This document shows positions 53,292 through 62,179 of a DNA stretch of 64,000 nucleotides, one piece after another. Below the pieces are notes generated by a model. It made no database searches and had not been told where the DNA came from. It saw only the letters and a program-made list of their open reading frames with translations. Within the stretch, counting starts at the first letter, position 1. The number at the start of each line of letters is the position of its first letter. This stretch comes from JBGZFC01 sp964631255. GTDB taxonomy: Bacteria > Bacteroidota > Bacteroidia > Bacteroidales > Dysgonomonadaceae. The translations under genes and the position numbers were made by a program. The DNA is taken from the NCBI GenBank assembly GCA_964631255.1, contig CAZVWS010000005.1:1-64000 (forward strand), read 5' to 3'.

Positions 53292-54716
53292 TTATTTGGA
53301 AAGTGCAACCAGCTCATCAGGTAAATTCACAAGATATAACATTTCGGAACTTCGTGTAATCGACGTGTAGAGCCACCTGTAAAAATTGTCGCCCAAGTAT
53401 GTTTCGTCTATATATCCAATGTCTAAGAACACGTTTTTCCATTCACCGCCTTGTGCTTTGTGGCAAGTAACGGCATAGCCGTATTTTACCGACAGGGCGT
53501 TGAAATAGGGATTTTCTTTCATTTTTTTATAACGCATGCGTTTTTGGGGAATATCCATATAATCTTCCATAACGGCTGTAAAAAGGGCTTCGTTTTGTTC
53601 TCGTGTGAGCGAAGGAGTTTCGATGTGCAAACTGTCTAAATTGATTATTGCTTCAAATTCCACACCATAATCCAAATGTTGGAGAGTTGTCGTGCAAAAT
53701 CGGAATCCATATAACTCCTCTTGCCGGCGCACGCGTAGTACTTGCAGGAATTCGCCATTTGCCAGAAAATCGATATTTTCAAATTTTTCTGTCCAGAAAT
53801 AGTTGTTTTTGGTAATCATCAACAAATCGCCCGACGACAACTCCTCTTCTCTGTATAGCACCCGGTTTCTGATTCCGTTGTTGTAGGCATTTACTCTTTT
53901 GTTGGAGCGCGAAATCACGATGGTGTCTTCTATCCCGTCGCGCGAATAAGCGTTAGAAATCTCTTCGATGAAATCCATCCCCGATATTCGTTTCACATCT
54001 TTATAGGATTGGAGCTGAAGTTTTGGAAAACCAGCGGTATTGCCCGCGTCCAAACTATTTCGTAATTGTGTTGCGTTGCTCAGTATGCCCGACGCCTCGG
54101 CTTGTCGCACAATATTAGTGAGTGTAAATTCAGCTACTTCAAAAAAGAAAGATTGAAATGTTTCGCTTTGCAATGCCGGGCTTTCCTCTTGCTTCACGGG
54201 CGGCAATTGGGCGGTATCTCCTACCAATAGCAATTTGTTGCCTTCGCCCGAATAAACAAATTCCATCAAATCGTCCAGCAAGCGTCCCGAGCCAAATATG
54301 GAATAATCTGCCGACGAATTGTTTATCATAGAGGCCTCATCTACAATAAAAAGAGTTTGTTTGTGCTTGTTATGCGCGATAGAAAATCGGTCGCTGCCTT
54401 CGCCAAAACCATCCATGCGGTAAATTATTTTGTGAATCGTGAACGCCATTTTATCGGCATAGACCGAAAAAACCTTCGCTGCGCGTCCGGTAGGAGCCAA
54501 GAGAACAGTGCGTTGGTTGAATTGTGTCATGGTTTTTACCAAACTACCGATGAGCGATGATTTTCCCGTTCCGGCATAACCTTTTAAAATAAATATTTGA
54601 TTATTGCTTTGTGAAAAGAGAAAATCCACTATCTTTGCGAGAGCCAATTTTTGGTCATCGGTAAATATAAAAGGGAAATTTGCTTCAATTTTTTGGAGAA
54701 AATAGCTGTTTACCAT
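53292..54716 (-). CDS. RecD-like/Dda-like superfamily 1 DNA helicase
   Basis: A 474-residue ATP-dependent 5'-3' helicase of the RecD2/Dda branch. Walker A is LKGYAGTGKSSLIGSL, Walker B LFIVDEASMI, motif III GDTAQLPPV, and the C-terminal UvrD_C_2 part has YAVTCHKAQGGEWKNVFLDIG and WLYTSITRSSEMLYLVN. It is much shorter than RecD of RecBCD and no recB or recC is near, so a stand-alone repair or primosome-like helicase is likely. Confidence 0.88.
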   Translation of the reverse strand: MVNSYFLQKIEANFPFIFTDDQKLALAKIVDFLFSQSNNQIFILKGYAGTGKSSLIGSLVKTMTQFNQRTVLLAPTGRAAKVFSVYADKMAFTIHKIIYRMDGFGEGSDRFSIAHNKHKQTLFIVDEASMINNSSADYSIFGSGRLLDDLMEFVYSGEGNKLLLVGDTAQLPPVKQEESPALQSETFQSFFFEVAEFTLTNIVRQAEASGILSNATQLRNSLDAGNTAGFPKLQLQSYKDVKRISGMDFIEEISNAYSRDGIEDTIVISRSNKRVNAYNNGIRNRVLYREEELSSGDLLMITKNNYFWTEKFENIDFLANGEFLQVLRVRRQEELYGFRFCTTTLQHLDYGVEFEAIINLDSLHIETPSLTREQNEALFTAVMEDYMDIPQKRMRYKKMKENPYFNALSVKYGYAVTCHKAQGGEWKNVFLDIGYIDETYLGDNFYRWLYTSITRSSEMLYLVNLPDELVALSK

Positions 54717-54767
54717 TTTTTATGAGCATTTTTTAATGTAAAAGTAGCACAATTATCATTATTTTTC

Positions 54768-54775
54768 TAAATTTG
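54768..54775 (+). promoter_or_regulatory. -7 promoter element for the pseudopilin-like gene
   Basis: TAAATTTG matches TAnnTTTG perfectly, 57 bp upstream of the start codon at 54833. The leader is A-rich. Confidence 0.55.
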
Positions 54776-54832
54776 TGGTCTAAAATCAAGAAATAAAAAT
54801 TCAACAAACAATAAAATTAAAATTCAACATTC

Positions 54833-55534
54833 ATGAAAGTTGTAATAAGAGTGCTTTTAATAGCCGCGATTGTTCTATTAGGTATCCTTTGCTGGAGAAG
54901 TATTCAAGGTCCTATAGTTTTCAATACAGAGGTTGCAAAACGCGACCAAGCAGTAATCCAACGTCTTGTTGACATACGCACTGCACAAGTGGCTTATCGT
55001 TCTCAAAACGGCACGTACACAAACAGTTTTGAGAAATTGGCCGACTTCATTAAAAATGGAAAAATTGCCTCTCTCGTGAGATCGGGCGATTTGACCGAAG
55101 CACAATTGGAAGCCGGTATGACCGAAACAAGTGCCATGCGTATTATTCGCACAGGCAATGTGGCTGCCATCAAAGCAGCAGGATTGTGGGATGAAGCAAA
55201 GAATGCTCCCCAACTCGTTAGAGACTCTATGTTTGCTCCTGCAACCGAAGTTCTCTTTCCAAACCGCAGGCTAAACCCGGATTCTCTCGGTTTCGTGCCA
55301 CACGGCAACGGAGCTCTTTTCGAGATGGCTACCGACTCGCTCACCACAGCATCGGGTTATCCGGTGGAAGTATTTGAAGCGAAAGCTCACTACAATGTAT
55401 ATTTGAACGACTTAGACCAAAAACTATTGAAACAAAAAATTCAAGAGGTATTGGATCGTCCGGGCAACAAATACCCGGGAATGATGGTTGGTTCGCTCGA
55501 AACTGCAAACAACAACGCCGGAAACTGGGAATAA
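54833..55534 (+). CDS. Membrane-anchored protein with pseudopilin-like N-terminal half
   Basis: A 233-residue protein with one N-terminal hydrophobic helix (about 5-22). After it the pattern FNTEVAKRDQAVIQRLVDIR and then TAQVAYRSQNGTYTNSFEKL recalls the conserved helix of type IV pilins and GspG pseudopilins. There is no GFTLIE-type prepilin peptidase site, so classical processing is unlikely. The C-terminal part is a mixed domain ending NNNAGNWE. It is followed by the DUF3822 gene after 23 bp, then rsmD and miaA. Function unknown. Confidence 0.65.
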   Translation: MKVVIRVLLIAAIVLLGILCWRSIQGPIVFNTEVAKRDQAVIQRLVDIRTAQVAYRSQNGTYTNSFEKLADFIKNGKIASLVRSGDLTEAQLEAGMTETSAMRIIRTGNVAAIKAAGLWDEAKNAPQLVRDSMFAPATEVLFPNRRLNPDSLGFVPHGNGALFEMATDSLTTASGYPVEVFEAKAHYNVYLNDLDQKLLKQKIQEVLDRPGNKYPGMMVGSLETANNNAGNWE

Positions 55535-55557
55535 AAAGAAAGTAAAACCATAAAACT

Positions 55558-56373
55558 ATGTTTTTACCGGAAAATATTGACTTAGCCCGGGCAGAAAAAT
55601 ACAATTTATCCATTCGGCAAACGTCGAATGGATTTTCTTTTTGTATCTATTCCACGGCAGATAAATCAATTTTTCATTACCAAAAAGTAAAGTGTAGCAA
55701 TCAACTCACTCTTTTTGAGAATATCAAGAAAACTTTTTTTGAAGTCAATTTTTTTGCCCAGCCATTCCAAAAGCTACAAGTCATCAACGTTTCGCCCGCT
55801 TACACAGCAATCCCCAATATTTTTTTCGACGACAAAAAAATAAAAGAGATATTCGAGTTCAACATCTACAAAGAGGCGGGCAAAGTACTGTCCGATTATT
55901 TGCCAAATCAAGACTGCCATATCATTCACGATTTGGACACCGATGTGCACGCTTTTTATGTGAGAACATTGTGGAATCCGTCTTTCAAGAATTTCGTCAG
56001 CTATCTGATACCATTTTTTGGAAAATATGAAGCCGACACAGATGCGAAAAGATGTTTCGTGGATTTTCACGACGACCAAGTTTCGGTTTTTTGTTTTCAA
56101 AAGGACAAATTGCTTTCGGCAAACACTTTCCACAACGACAATAAAACAAACGCTCTCTACTATATAATTAATGTGATAGAGAAAAGTGAAATTGACCAGA
56201 ATACGGATTTTCTTTTTCTATCGGGAAATTTGTACAACAACAAAGAGATTACAGAAATTCTGCAAACACTAATCAGAAATACGAACAAAACCGAAATCAA
56301 ACCGCAAATCGTCATTTCGGAAGAGGCAAAAAAAGAGATTCCAACCGATATACTTATTTCTTTATGCGAATAA
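55558..56373 (+). CDS. DUF3822 family protein
   Basis: A 271-residue protein that I recognise as the Bacteroidota DUF3822 family. It starts FLPENIDLARAEKYNLSIRQ and has FFDDKKIKEIFEFN, CHIIHDLDTDVHAFYV, FVDFHDDQVSVFCFQKDKL and FLFLSGNLYNNKEI. The two-part pattern of strands, each opening with a beta-hairpin, suggests an actin/hexokinase-like or PilM-like fold, but this is only an impression. No signal or membrane segment is seen. It overlaps rsmD by 10 bp. Confidence 0.78.
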   Translation: MFLPENIDLARAEKYNLSIRQTSNGFSFCIYSTADKSIFHYQKVKCSNQLTLFENIKKTFFEVNFFAQPFQKLQVINVSPAYTAIPNIFFDDKKIKEIFEFNIYKEAGKVLSDYLPNQDCHIIHDLDTDVHAFYVRTLWNPSFKNFVSYLIPFFGKYEADTDAKRCFVDFHDDQVSVFCFQKDKLLSANTFHNDNKTNALYYIINVIEKSEIDQNTDFLFLSGNLYNNKEITEILQTLIRNTNKTEIKPQIVISEEAKKEIPTDILISLCE

Positions 56374-56903
56374 TCGGCGGCAAATATAAATCGCGACGGA
56401 TAGCCACTCCCTCCAACTTGAAAGCAAGACCCACAACCGATTTTGCAAGAGAAAACCTATTCAATATTTTGCACAACAAATTAGATTGGGAAGCGACTAC
56501 CGCGCTGGATTTATTTTCGGGTACCGGAAGTGTCGCACTCGAAATGGTTTCACGCGGTTGTCCCCGAGTTATTTGCGTGGAGCAAAACAACAACCACTAC
56601 CAATTTATTTGCAAAGCAAAAGAATTGCTGCAAGCCGAAGAACTGACACCAATACGTGCCGATGTGTTCAAGTATTTGCAATCGTGCTCGCAACAGTTTG
56701 ACCTCATTTTTGCCGACCCGCCCTACGATTTACGCCAAGCGGTAACCATCCCCTCTCTCATTTTTGAAAATAACTTATTGACACCCAACGGCATTTTCAT
56801 TTTGGAACATTCTCGCAACAACAATTTTGCCGAACTACCATATTTCGAAACCGAACGAGCGTACGGCAGCGTCCATTTTTCTTTTTTTGTAAAAAGCGAA
56901 TAG
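56364..56903 (+). CDS. rsmD: 16S rRNA (guanine966-N2)-methyltransferase RsmD
   Basis: A 179-residue SAM-dependent enzyme that methylates N2 of G966. It has the N-terminal MRIIGGKYKSRRI, the SAM loop ALDLFSGTGSVALE, the acidic CVEQNN, and the catalytic DPPYDL. Its start lies inside the 3' end of the DUF3822 gene, so the two are translationally coupled; miaA follows after 23 bp. Confidence 0.95.
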   Translation: MRIIGGKYKSRRIATPSNLKARPTTDFARENLFNILHNKLDWEATTALDLFSGTGSVALEMVSRGCPRVICVEQNNNHYQFICKAKELLQAEELTPIRADVFKYLQSCSQQFDLIFADPPYDLRQAVTIPSLIFENNLLTPNGIFILEHSRNNNFAELPYFETERAYGSVHFSFFVKSE

Positions 56904-56926
56904 AGTAAAACCTTTTTCTTACAAAA

Positions 56927-57856
56927 ATGCAAACACAAAAAAGAACGCCCAAGCTCATCACCGTTTTAGGTCCGACGGCAAGCGGAAAAACCACGTTTGC
57001 AGCACATCTTGCCAACGCAATAAATGGGGAGATAATTAGTGCCGACTCACGTCAGCTATACCGAGGTATGGATATTGGCACCGGAAAAGATCTTGCCGAT
57101 TACCAAATAAATGGGAAAAACATTGCTTACCACCTCATCGACATTCGCGACGCCGGCGACAAATACACACTTTTTGACTACCAAAAAGATTTTCACGCTG
57201 CTTATCGGGATATTATTTCACGAGAAAAAACACCCATTCTTTGCGGCGGAACCGGTTTGTATATAGAATCGGTTTTGAAAGGATATCACCTGCCCGATGT
57301 TCCGGCAAACACAGAATTGCGCAACCAATTAGAGTCCAAGAGCATCGAAGAACTTGCCGAAATTTTATCTCGATACAAAAAACTGCACAACACCACTGAT
57401 ATCGAAACAAAAAAGCGAGCGATTCGCGCCATAGAAATAGCCGATTTTCAATCGAAAAACTGCACAAGCCAACTCGAGTTCCCACCCATCGATAGCACCA
57501 TTTTCGGGATACAAATAGATAGAGACGAAAGAAGAGAAAAAATTACAACGCGACTCAAAAAACGTATCCACGAGGAGGGTATGATTGACGAAATTAGCAG
57601 TTTGATACAAAGCGGTGTGCATCCGGACGACCTTATTTATTACGGATTGGAGTACAAATTTGTTACGCAGCATGTATTAGGGCAACTATCTATGCATGAA
57701 ATGTTTATTGCGCTGGAAACTGCCATTCACCAATTTGCCAAACGGCAAATGACTTGGTTTCGTGGCATGGAACGCCGTGGTTTTACCATCCATTGGATTG
57801 ACTCCCGATTATCAATCGAGGAAAAACTATCGTGTGCACTTCCCTTTATCGAATAA
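56927..57856 (+). CDS. miaA: tRNA dimethylallyltransferase MiaA
   Basis: Adds a dimethylallyl group to A37 of tRNAs reading UNN codons. The P-loop is VLGPTASGKTTFA, followed by SADSRQLYRGMDIGTGK, the LCGGTGLYIESV block and the C-terminal RQMTWFRGM motif. The 309-residue length is normal. lysA begins 33 bp downstream. Confidence 0.96.
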   Translation: MQTQKRTPKLITVLGPTASGKTTFAAHLANAINGEIISADSRQLYRGMDIGTGKDLADYQINGKNIAYHLIDIRDAGDKYTLFDYQKDFHAAYRDIISREKTPILCGGTGLYIESVLKGYHLPDVPANTELRNQLESKSIEELAEILSRYKKLHNTTDIETKKRAIRAIEIADFQSKNCTSQLEFPPIDSTIFGIQIDRDERREKITTRLKKRIHEEGMIDEISSLIQSGVHPDDLIYYGLEYKFVTQHVLGQLSMHEMFIALETAIHQFAKRQMTWFRGMERRGFTIHWIDSRLSIEEKLSCALPFIE

Positions 57857-57889
57857 AAACTGTAAATTTGCACATTGAAAAAAGCAATT

Positions 57890-59047
57890 ATGATAAAAGG
57901 TAAGTTTCCCATCGAAAAATTCAGTTCCATCGAAACTCCTTTTTATTACTACGACATAGCACTGTTGCGCAAAACCCTGCAAACAATAAACGAGGAGATT
58001 GCCAACAAAAACTACCACGTGCATTATGCAATAAAAGCCAATGCCAATAAGCGGTTACTTCAAGAAATAGCCTCTTTTGGATTTGGTGCCGATTGCGTGA
58101 GTGGCAACGAAATACAGCAAGCCCTCGCTTGTGGATTTCCGGCATCGAAAATAGTTTTTGCCGGCGTAGGGAAAACGGATAAGGAGATACAAATTGGTCT
58201 GGACAACAATATTTTTTGCTTCAATGTAGAATCGATTCCCGAAATGGAAGTGATAGACCAATTAGCTGCACGGTGCAACAAAACGGCATCTATCGCTCTG
58301 CGTATCAATCCAAACATAGATGGGCATACACACAAATATATCACAACCGGATTGGACGAAAATAAATTTGGTCTTAATTTGGACGATTTGCCACAGGCAC
58401 TTCAAACGCTGCAACGTTGCCACCACTTGCACCTTATCGGGATTCATTTTCATATTGGTTCGCAAATTACCGATTTGTCGGTATTTCAGAATTTGTGCAT
58501 CAAAGCAAAAGAGCTGCATAGTTGGTTTGAGGAACGGGGTTTTTCTTCGCCAATCATCAACGTAGGTGGAGGTTTGGGCATCAACTACCAACACCCCAAT
58601 CACTGTCCCATGGCAGACTTCGAGTCCTATTTTCGTTTGTTTGATAAATATTTAACTCTTCAACCCAATCAGTCGCTTCATTTCGAGCTGGGAAGGTCTG
58701 TCGTAGCTTCGTGCGGTTCACTCATCGGGCGGGTTACATACGTGAAGAAAAGCGCCAACAAAACATTTCTCATTTTGGATACCGGCATGTCGGAATTGCT
58801 CAGACCCGCGTTGTATAACGCTTTTCACCTCATCGAGAACCTCACTTCCGACCAAGAATTGGAGACATACGATATTGTGGGACCCATTTGCGAATCGGCA
58901 GATATTTTTGCCGAACATTTTGAACTAAACAGAGCCACGCGAGGCGATATTGTTGCCATTAGATCTGCCGGTGCATACGGCGAAGCAATGGCATCGGGAT
59001 ATAACTGTCGCGCGTTGCCAAAATCTTATTTTTCTGATTCAATATGA
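57890..59047 (+). CDS. lysA: Diaminopimelate decarboxylase
   Basis: A PLP enzyme that decarboxylates meso-diaminopimelate to lysine. The PLP lysine lies in HYAIKANANKRLL. IGIHFHIGSQITDL, NVGGGLGINY and the C-terminal PICESADIF with its active-site Cys, then SAGAYGEAMAS, complete the family pattern. I use the ATG at 57890 (385 residues); an upstream TTG at 57875 would add five. Its 3' end overlaps the GT2 gene by 4 bp. Confidence 0.95.
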   Translation: MIKGKFPIEKFSSIETPFYYYDIALLRKTLQTINEEIANKNYHVHYAIKANANKRLLQEIASFGFGADCVSGNEIQQALACGFPASKIVFAGVGKTDKEIQIGLDNNIFCFNVESIPEMEVIDQLAARCNKTASIALRINPNIDGHTHKYITTGLDENKFGLNLDDLPQALQTLQRCHHLHLIGIHFHIGSQITDLSVFQNLCIKAKELHSWFEERGFSSPIINVGGGLGINYQHPNHCPMADFESYFRLFDKYLTLQPNQSLHFELGRSVVASCGSLIGRVTYVKKSANKTFLILDTGMSELLRPALYNAFHLIENLTSDQELETYDIVGPICESADIFAEHFELNRATRGDIVAIRSAGAYGEAMASGYNCRALPKSYFSDSI

Positions 59048-60231
59048 TGACAAAAATTGACACATCCTTTTTACAATCAGCCGATTTATCACTTCTTGCA
59101 TGGATTTTATTGGGCGTGGTTGCATTTTTCTTTCTCGTGCAAGTTTTCTATTACACAATAATATATAGAAGACCATCGGCATACCAAAAAAAACGAGAGA
59201 ACAATCCAACCAACACAGATAGTTTTTCCGCTATTTCAGTGGTAATTGCATCGAAAAACGAATCGGAAAATCTGGCAAAAAATCTACCATCAATTTTAGA
59301 ACAAGATTATCCGAACTTCGAGGTAATAATTGTAAACATGGGCTCTACAGACGAAACGGATGTGGTTTTGAAAGCACTCAACCAAAACTATACCAACCTG
59401 TATCACACCTATATTCCTGCCGATGCCGAAGAGATTAACGAGAAGAAATTGGCACTTACCATCGGGATAAAAGCGGCAAGAAACGAAATATTACTCTTTA
59501 CCGAAGCTTATTGCAAACCCGTATCAAACAAATGGTTATCGGAATTTGCCGCCGAATTTGCGAATGGAAAAGACGTGGTATTGGGCAATTGTCAATTGCA
59601 AATAAGCAAAAAAACATCGATGCGGAAATTTATCCAGTACGACAACATGATACACTGTCTCAAATTCTTATCGCTTGCCATAATGGGCAAACCATTTATG
59701 GGAATGGGCAGAAATATGGCATACAAGAAAGAAATTTTCTTTGAAGAGAAAGGTTTTTCTTCGCTCTTGAAAATTGATGGCGGAGAAGACGACCTTTTTA
59801 TCAACCGAATTGCAAAAAAGAAAAAAACAGGCGTTGTACTCTCCCCCGATAGCATGACACAAACCACCGTAGTAGACAAATTTAAAACTTGGCGTGCTCT
59901 GAAATCGAAATATTTATATACCAAACAGTTTTATAAAGGAGCATCTAACGCCATTTTTTGGTTGGAGACGTTCAGCAAATATAGTTTCCTGCTTTCAACC
60001 GGTATTGCCATCGTGGTGGGCATTTTGCTAAAAAACTACCTGCTTCTTTCTGTCGCGGCTGTACTATTAATTATCCGATTTGTGATTCAACTACTCGTTT
60101 TGAACCGAAGCACCAAACTTTTCGCCATTGCACCATTTCATATCGATTTGTTCTTTTACGACATTTTCCAACCAATCAACAACATGAAATTCAGGAAATT
60201 TGCCAACAGAAAGAGCAAAAACAAAAGATAA
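59044..60231 (+). CDS. GT2-fold glycosyltransferase with altered catalytic motifs
   Basis: A 395-residue membrane protein with an N-terminal helix (about 17-38), a GT2 domain (about 60-270) and two or more C-terminal membrane segments (from about 305). The fold is clear from VVIASKNESENLAKNLPSIL and ILEQDYPNFEVIIVN. Two usually conserved acidic sites differ: the VN-D-GSTD type site reads VNMGSTDE (Met99), and the DxD metal site reads TEAYC (Glu154-Ala-Tyr156) instead of TDADC as I recall from relatives. The later acidic block GGEDDLF (248-250) is kept. It may be inactive or changed in metal use. It overlaps lysA by 4 bp. Confidence 0.8.
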   Translation: MMTKIDTSFLQSADLSLLAWILLGVVAFFFLVQVFYYTIIYRRPSAYQKKRENNPTNTDSFSAISVVIASKNESENLAKNLPSILEQDYPNFEVIIVNMGSTDETDVVLKALNQNYTNLYHTYIPADAEEINEKKLALTIGIKAARNEILLFTEAYCKPVSNKWLSEFAAEFANGKDVVLGNCQLQISKKTSMRKFIQYDNMIHCLKFLSLAIMGKPFMGMGRNMAYKKEIFFEEKGFSSLLKIDGGEDDLFINRIAKKKKTGVVLSPDSMTQTTVVDKFKTWRALKSKYLYTKQFYKGASNAIFWLETFSKYSFLLSTGIAIVVGILLKNYLLLSVAAVLLIIRFVIQLLVLNRSTKLFAIAPFHIDLFFYDIFQPINNMKFRKFANRKSKNKR

Positions 60232-60362
60232 TCTTCTCTATCGAAACAGATAAATGACAATTTGACATTTAAAAAGTCTTGAAAAATAAATTTGTCGGGT
60301 TAAATGCGGTTAATCGCCTATTTTTTTAGTTAAAAATTAGAAAACTACGTGCCACATTGCTT

Positions 60363-60391
60363 TTTGTGTATGCTATTTGTATTTACATTTG
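60363..60391 (+). promoter_or_regulatory. Promoter of the degP-like gene
   Basis: A -33 TTTG (60363-60366) and a perfect -7 TACATTTG (60384-60391) are separated by 17 bp. The start codon lies 32 bp after the -7 element. This is the best complete Bacteroidota promoter in the window. Confidence 0.7.
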
Positions 60392-60422
60392 CGTTAGTAT
60401 AATATCAATAAATTAAAAAAAT

Positions 60423-61949
60423 ATGAATATGACAAACGGAAAGAATATGATAGCAATCATCGCAGTTGCTATATTGAGTTCGGTTGTTACTCTTTTTGGA
60501 TACAACTTAGTAAACAAAAGAAACATGTCCGAAAAAAGCAGTGTAAGTATACAAAACAAAGAGTATGCCGACGCTTTTGAACAAGACAGAAACGTTACTC
60601 TCACCAATCTGACAACGGCACAAGGCTACCCCGACTTTACAGAAGCAGCCGACCGCTCCGTACACGGAGTAGTGCATGTGAAAACAAAATCTATCAGAAA
60701 ACAACAAGCAATAAACCCATTTGAATTCTTCTTCGGTCCCGGTTTTGGCGGTGAAGGTTTCGATTTGGGACAACCCAGAGAACAAGTTGGATTCGGCTCG
60801 GGTGTCATTATTTCTAAAGATGGCTATATCATTACCAACAACCACGTGGTAGATGGCGCGCAAGAAGTTTCGGTTACACTCAACGACAACCGAGAATATG
60901 ACGCCAAAGTAATTGGAAACGATCCACAATCGGATATCGCCTTGCTCAAAATTGATGGGGAAGATTTCCCCTACCTCACGTTTGGTAGCTCCGACGATTT
61001 AAAAATTGGCGAATGGGTATTGGCAGTAGGTAATCCGTTCAACTTAACCTCTACCGTAACAGCCGGTATCGTGAGCGCAAAAAACAGAAGCAATATTGTT
61101 GGTGGCGATTTGGGCATCCAATCGTTCATACAAATAGATGCAGCCGTCAATCCCGGCAATAGTGGTGGCGCATTGGTAAACACACGCGGCGAATTGGTTG
61201 GGATAAACACTGCCATCTATTCGCAAACCGGCAATTTTGCAGGTTACGCATTTGCCATCCCCATTTCGGTAGCCGGTAAAGTTGCTGCCGACTTAAAACA
61301 GTATGGCAATGTACAAAGAGCCGTGTTGGGAATTCAAGTAGCTAACATAGAAATGGTAAGACGCCAAGACCCTGAACGGGCAAAAGAACTGGCAAAAATA
61401 TCGGGCGTGGTAGTAGAAGATTTTGCCGACCGTAGCGCAGCAAAAGCAGCCGGTATGGAAAAAGGAGACATCATTAAAACTATCAACAACGTGAAAATCC
61501 CCAACTTTGCTGCTCTGCAAGATCAACTTAGCAGACACAGACCAGGCGACAAAGTAAAAGTAGGAGTAGAACGAAACAGTAAAAACTTATCATTTGATAT
61601 AGAACTTAAAAATGATGCAGGAAATACCGAAATAAAAAGAGGTTCGGATGCAATGGCAGGTTTAGGAGCTACATTTGCTGAAATACCAACCAGCCGAAAA
61701 CAACAACTTGGCATCAGCAGCGGAGTAGAAGTAAGCAGCGTTACCAATAGCGGATTGTTTAGAAAAGAAGGAATCAACAAAGGATTTATCATTTTGAGAA
61801 TAAACAACATACCGGTAAACAACGAAAACGAAATAGCCAAAATTGTAGCTTCGGTAAAAAAAAGCAGCCAGGACAAAGTCATATTGGTTGCCGGATTCTA
61901 TCCAAACGGAAGAACCCAATATATCGCCATAGATATATCCCAAATATAG
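60423..61949 (+). CDS. degP: DegP/HtrA family periplasmic serine protease
   Basis: A 508-residue Do-type protease and chaperone for envelope proteins. A membrane anchor or signal segment (about 9-27) is followed by the protease domain with the triad His141 (TNNHVV), Asp171 (SDIALL) and Ser247 (GNSGGA). Two PDZ domains follow, at about 300-395 and 410-505. A Gly/Phe-rich loop FFGPGFGGEGFDLGQ at about 100-115 corresponds to the LA loop region. A second in-frame ATG at 60429 is possible. It has its own promoter, so it is not dependent on the GT2 gene. Confidence 0.94.
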   Translation: MNMTNGKNMIAIIAVAILSSVVTLFGYNLVNKRNMSEKSSVSIQNKEYADAFEQDRNVTLTNLTTAQGYPDFTEAADRSVHGVVHVKTKSIRKQQAINPFEFFFGPGFGGEGFDLGQPREQVGFGSGVIISKDGYIITNNHVVDGAQEVSVTLNDNREYDAKVIGNDPQSDIALLKIDGEDFPYLTFGSSDDLKIGEWVLAVGNPFNLTSTVTAGIVSAKNRSNIVGGDLGIQSFIQIDAAVNPGNSGGALVNTRGELVGINTAIYSQTGNFAGYAFAIPISVAGKVAADLKQYGNVQRAVLGIQVANIEMVRRQDPERAKELAKISGVVVEDFADRSAAKAAGMEKGDIIKTINNVKIPNFAALQDQLSRHRPGDKVKVGVERNSKNLSFDIELKNDAGNTEIKRGSDAMAGLGATFAEIPTSRKQQLGISSGVEVSSVTNSGLFRKEGINKGFIILRINNIPVNNENEIAKIVASVKKSSQDKVILVAGFYPNGRTQYIAIDISQI

Positions 61950-61962
61950 AGCAAAAAACGCC

Positions 61963-61985
61963 ATTATGGTTAATTATGGTTAATT
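61963..61985 (+). repeat. Short direct repeat ATTATGGTTA
   Basis: Two exact tandem 10-mers (61963-61972 and 61973-61982) followed by ATT, just after the degP stop codon. No function is apparent. Confidence 0.5.
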
Positions 61986-62025
61986 CTTTGAATTAGCATA
62001 ACAATATTGCGCCAAAGGTGTTTTT

Positions 62026-62067
62026 AATAACAAAGGATAGATTTTTTATCTTATCCTTTGTTGTTAT
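62026..62067 (+). terminator. Hairpin between degP and rpoD, probable terminator
   Basis: AACAAAGGATA (62029-62039) pairs with TATCCTTTGTT (62052-62062). The following sequence GTTATTAT is only weakly T-rich, so the terminator assignment is less certain than for the others. Confidence 0.5.
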
Positions 62068-62134
62068 TATAGAGATAATGAGATAGGAAGGACAAAATTT
62101 CGCATTTTTGTCCGATAATATGGAAAAAAATGAG

Positions 62135-62142
62135 TAATTTTG
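62135..62142 (+). promoter_or_regulatory. -7 promoter element for rpoD
   Basis: TAATTTTG is a perfect TAnnTTTG match 37 bp before the rpoD start. A TTTG at 62107-62110 is 24 bp upstream, slightly far for a -33 element. Confidence 0.55.
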
Positions 62143-62179
62143 CATCCCGTTTTTTAAGGTTGAAAGGATTAAAGTATAG

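Noticed and set aside
61963..61985. Tandem 10-mer after degP as a regulator site
   Set aside because: Two copies only, located in a 3' untranslated region before a hairpin; no reason to assign a function.
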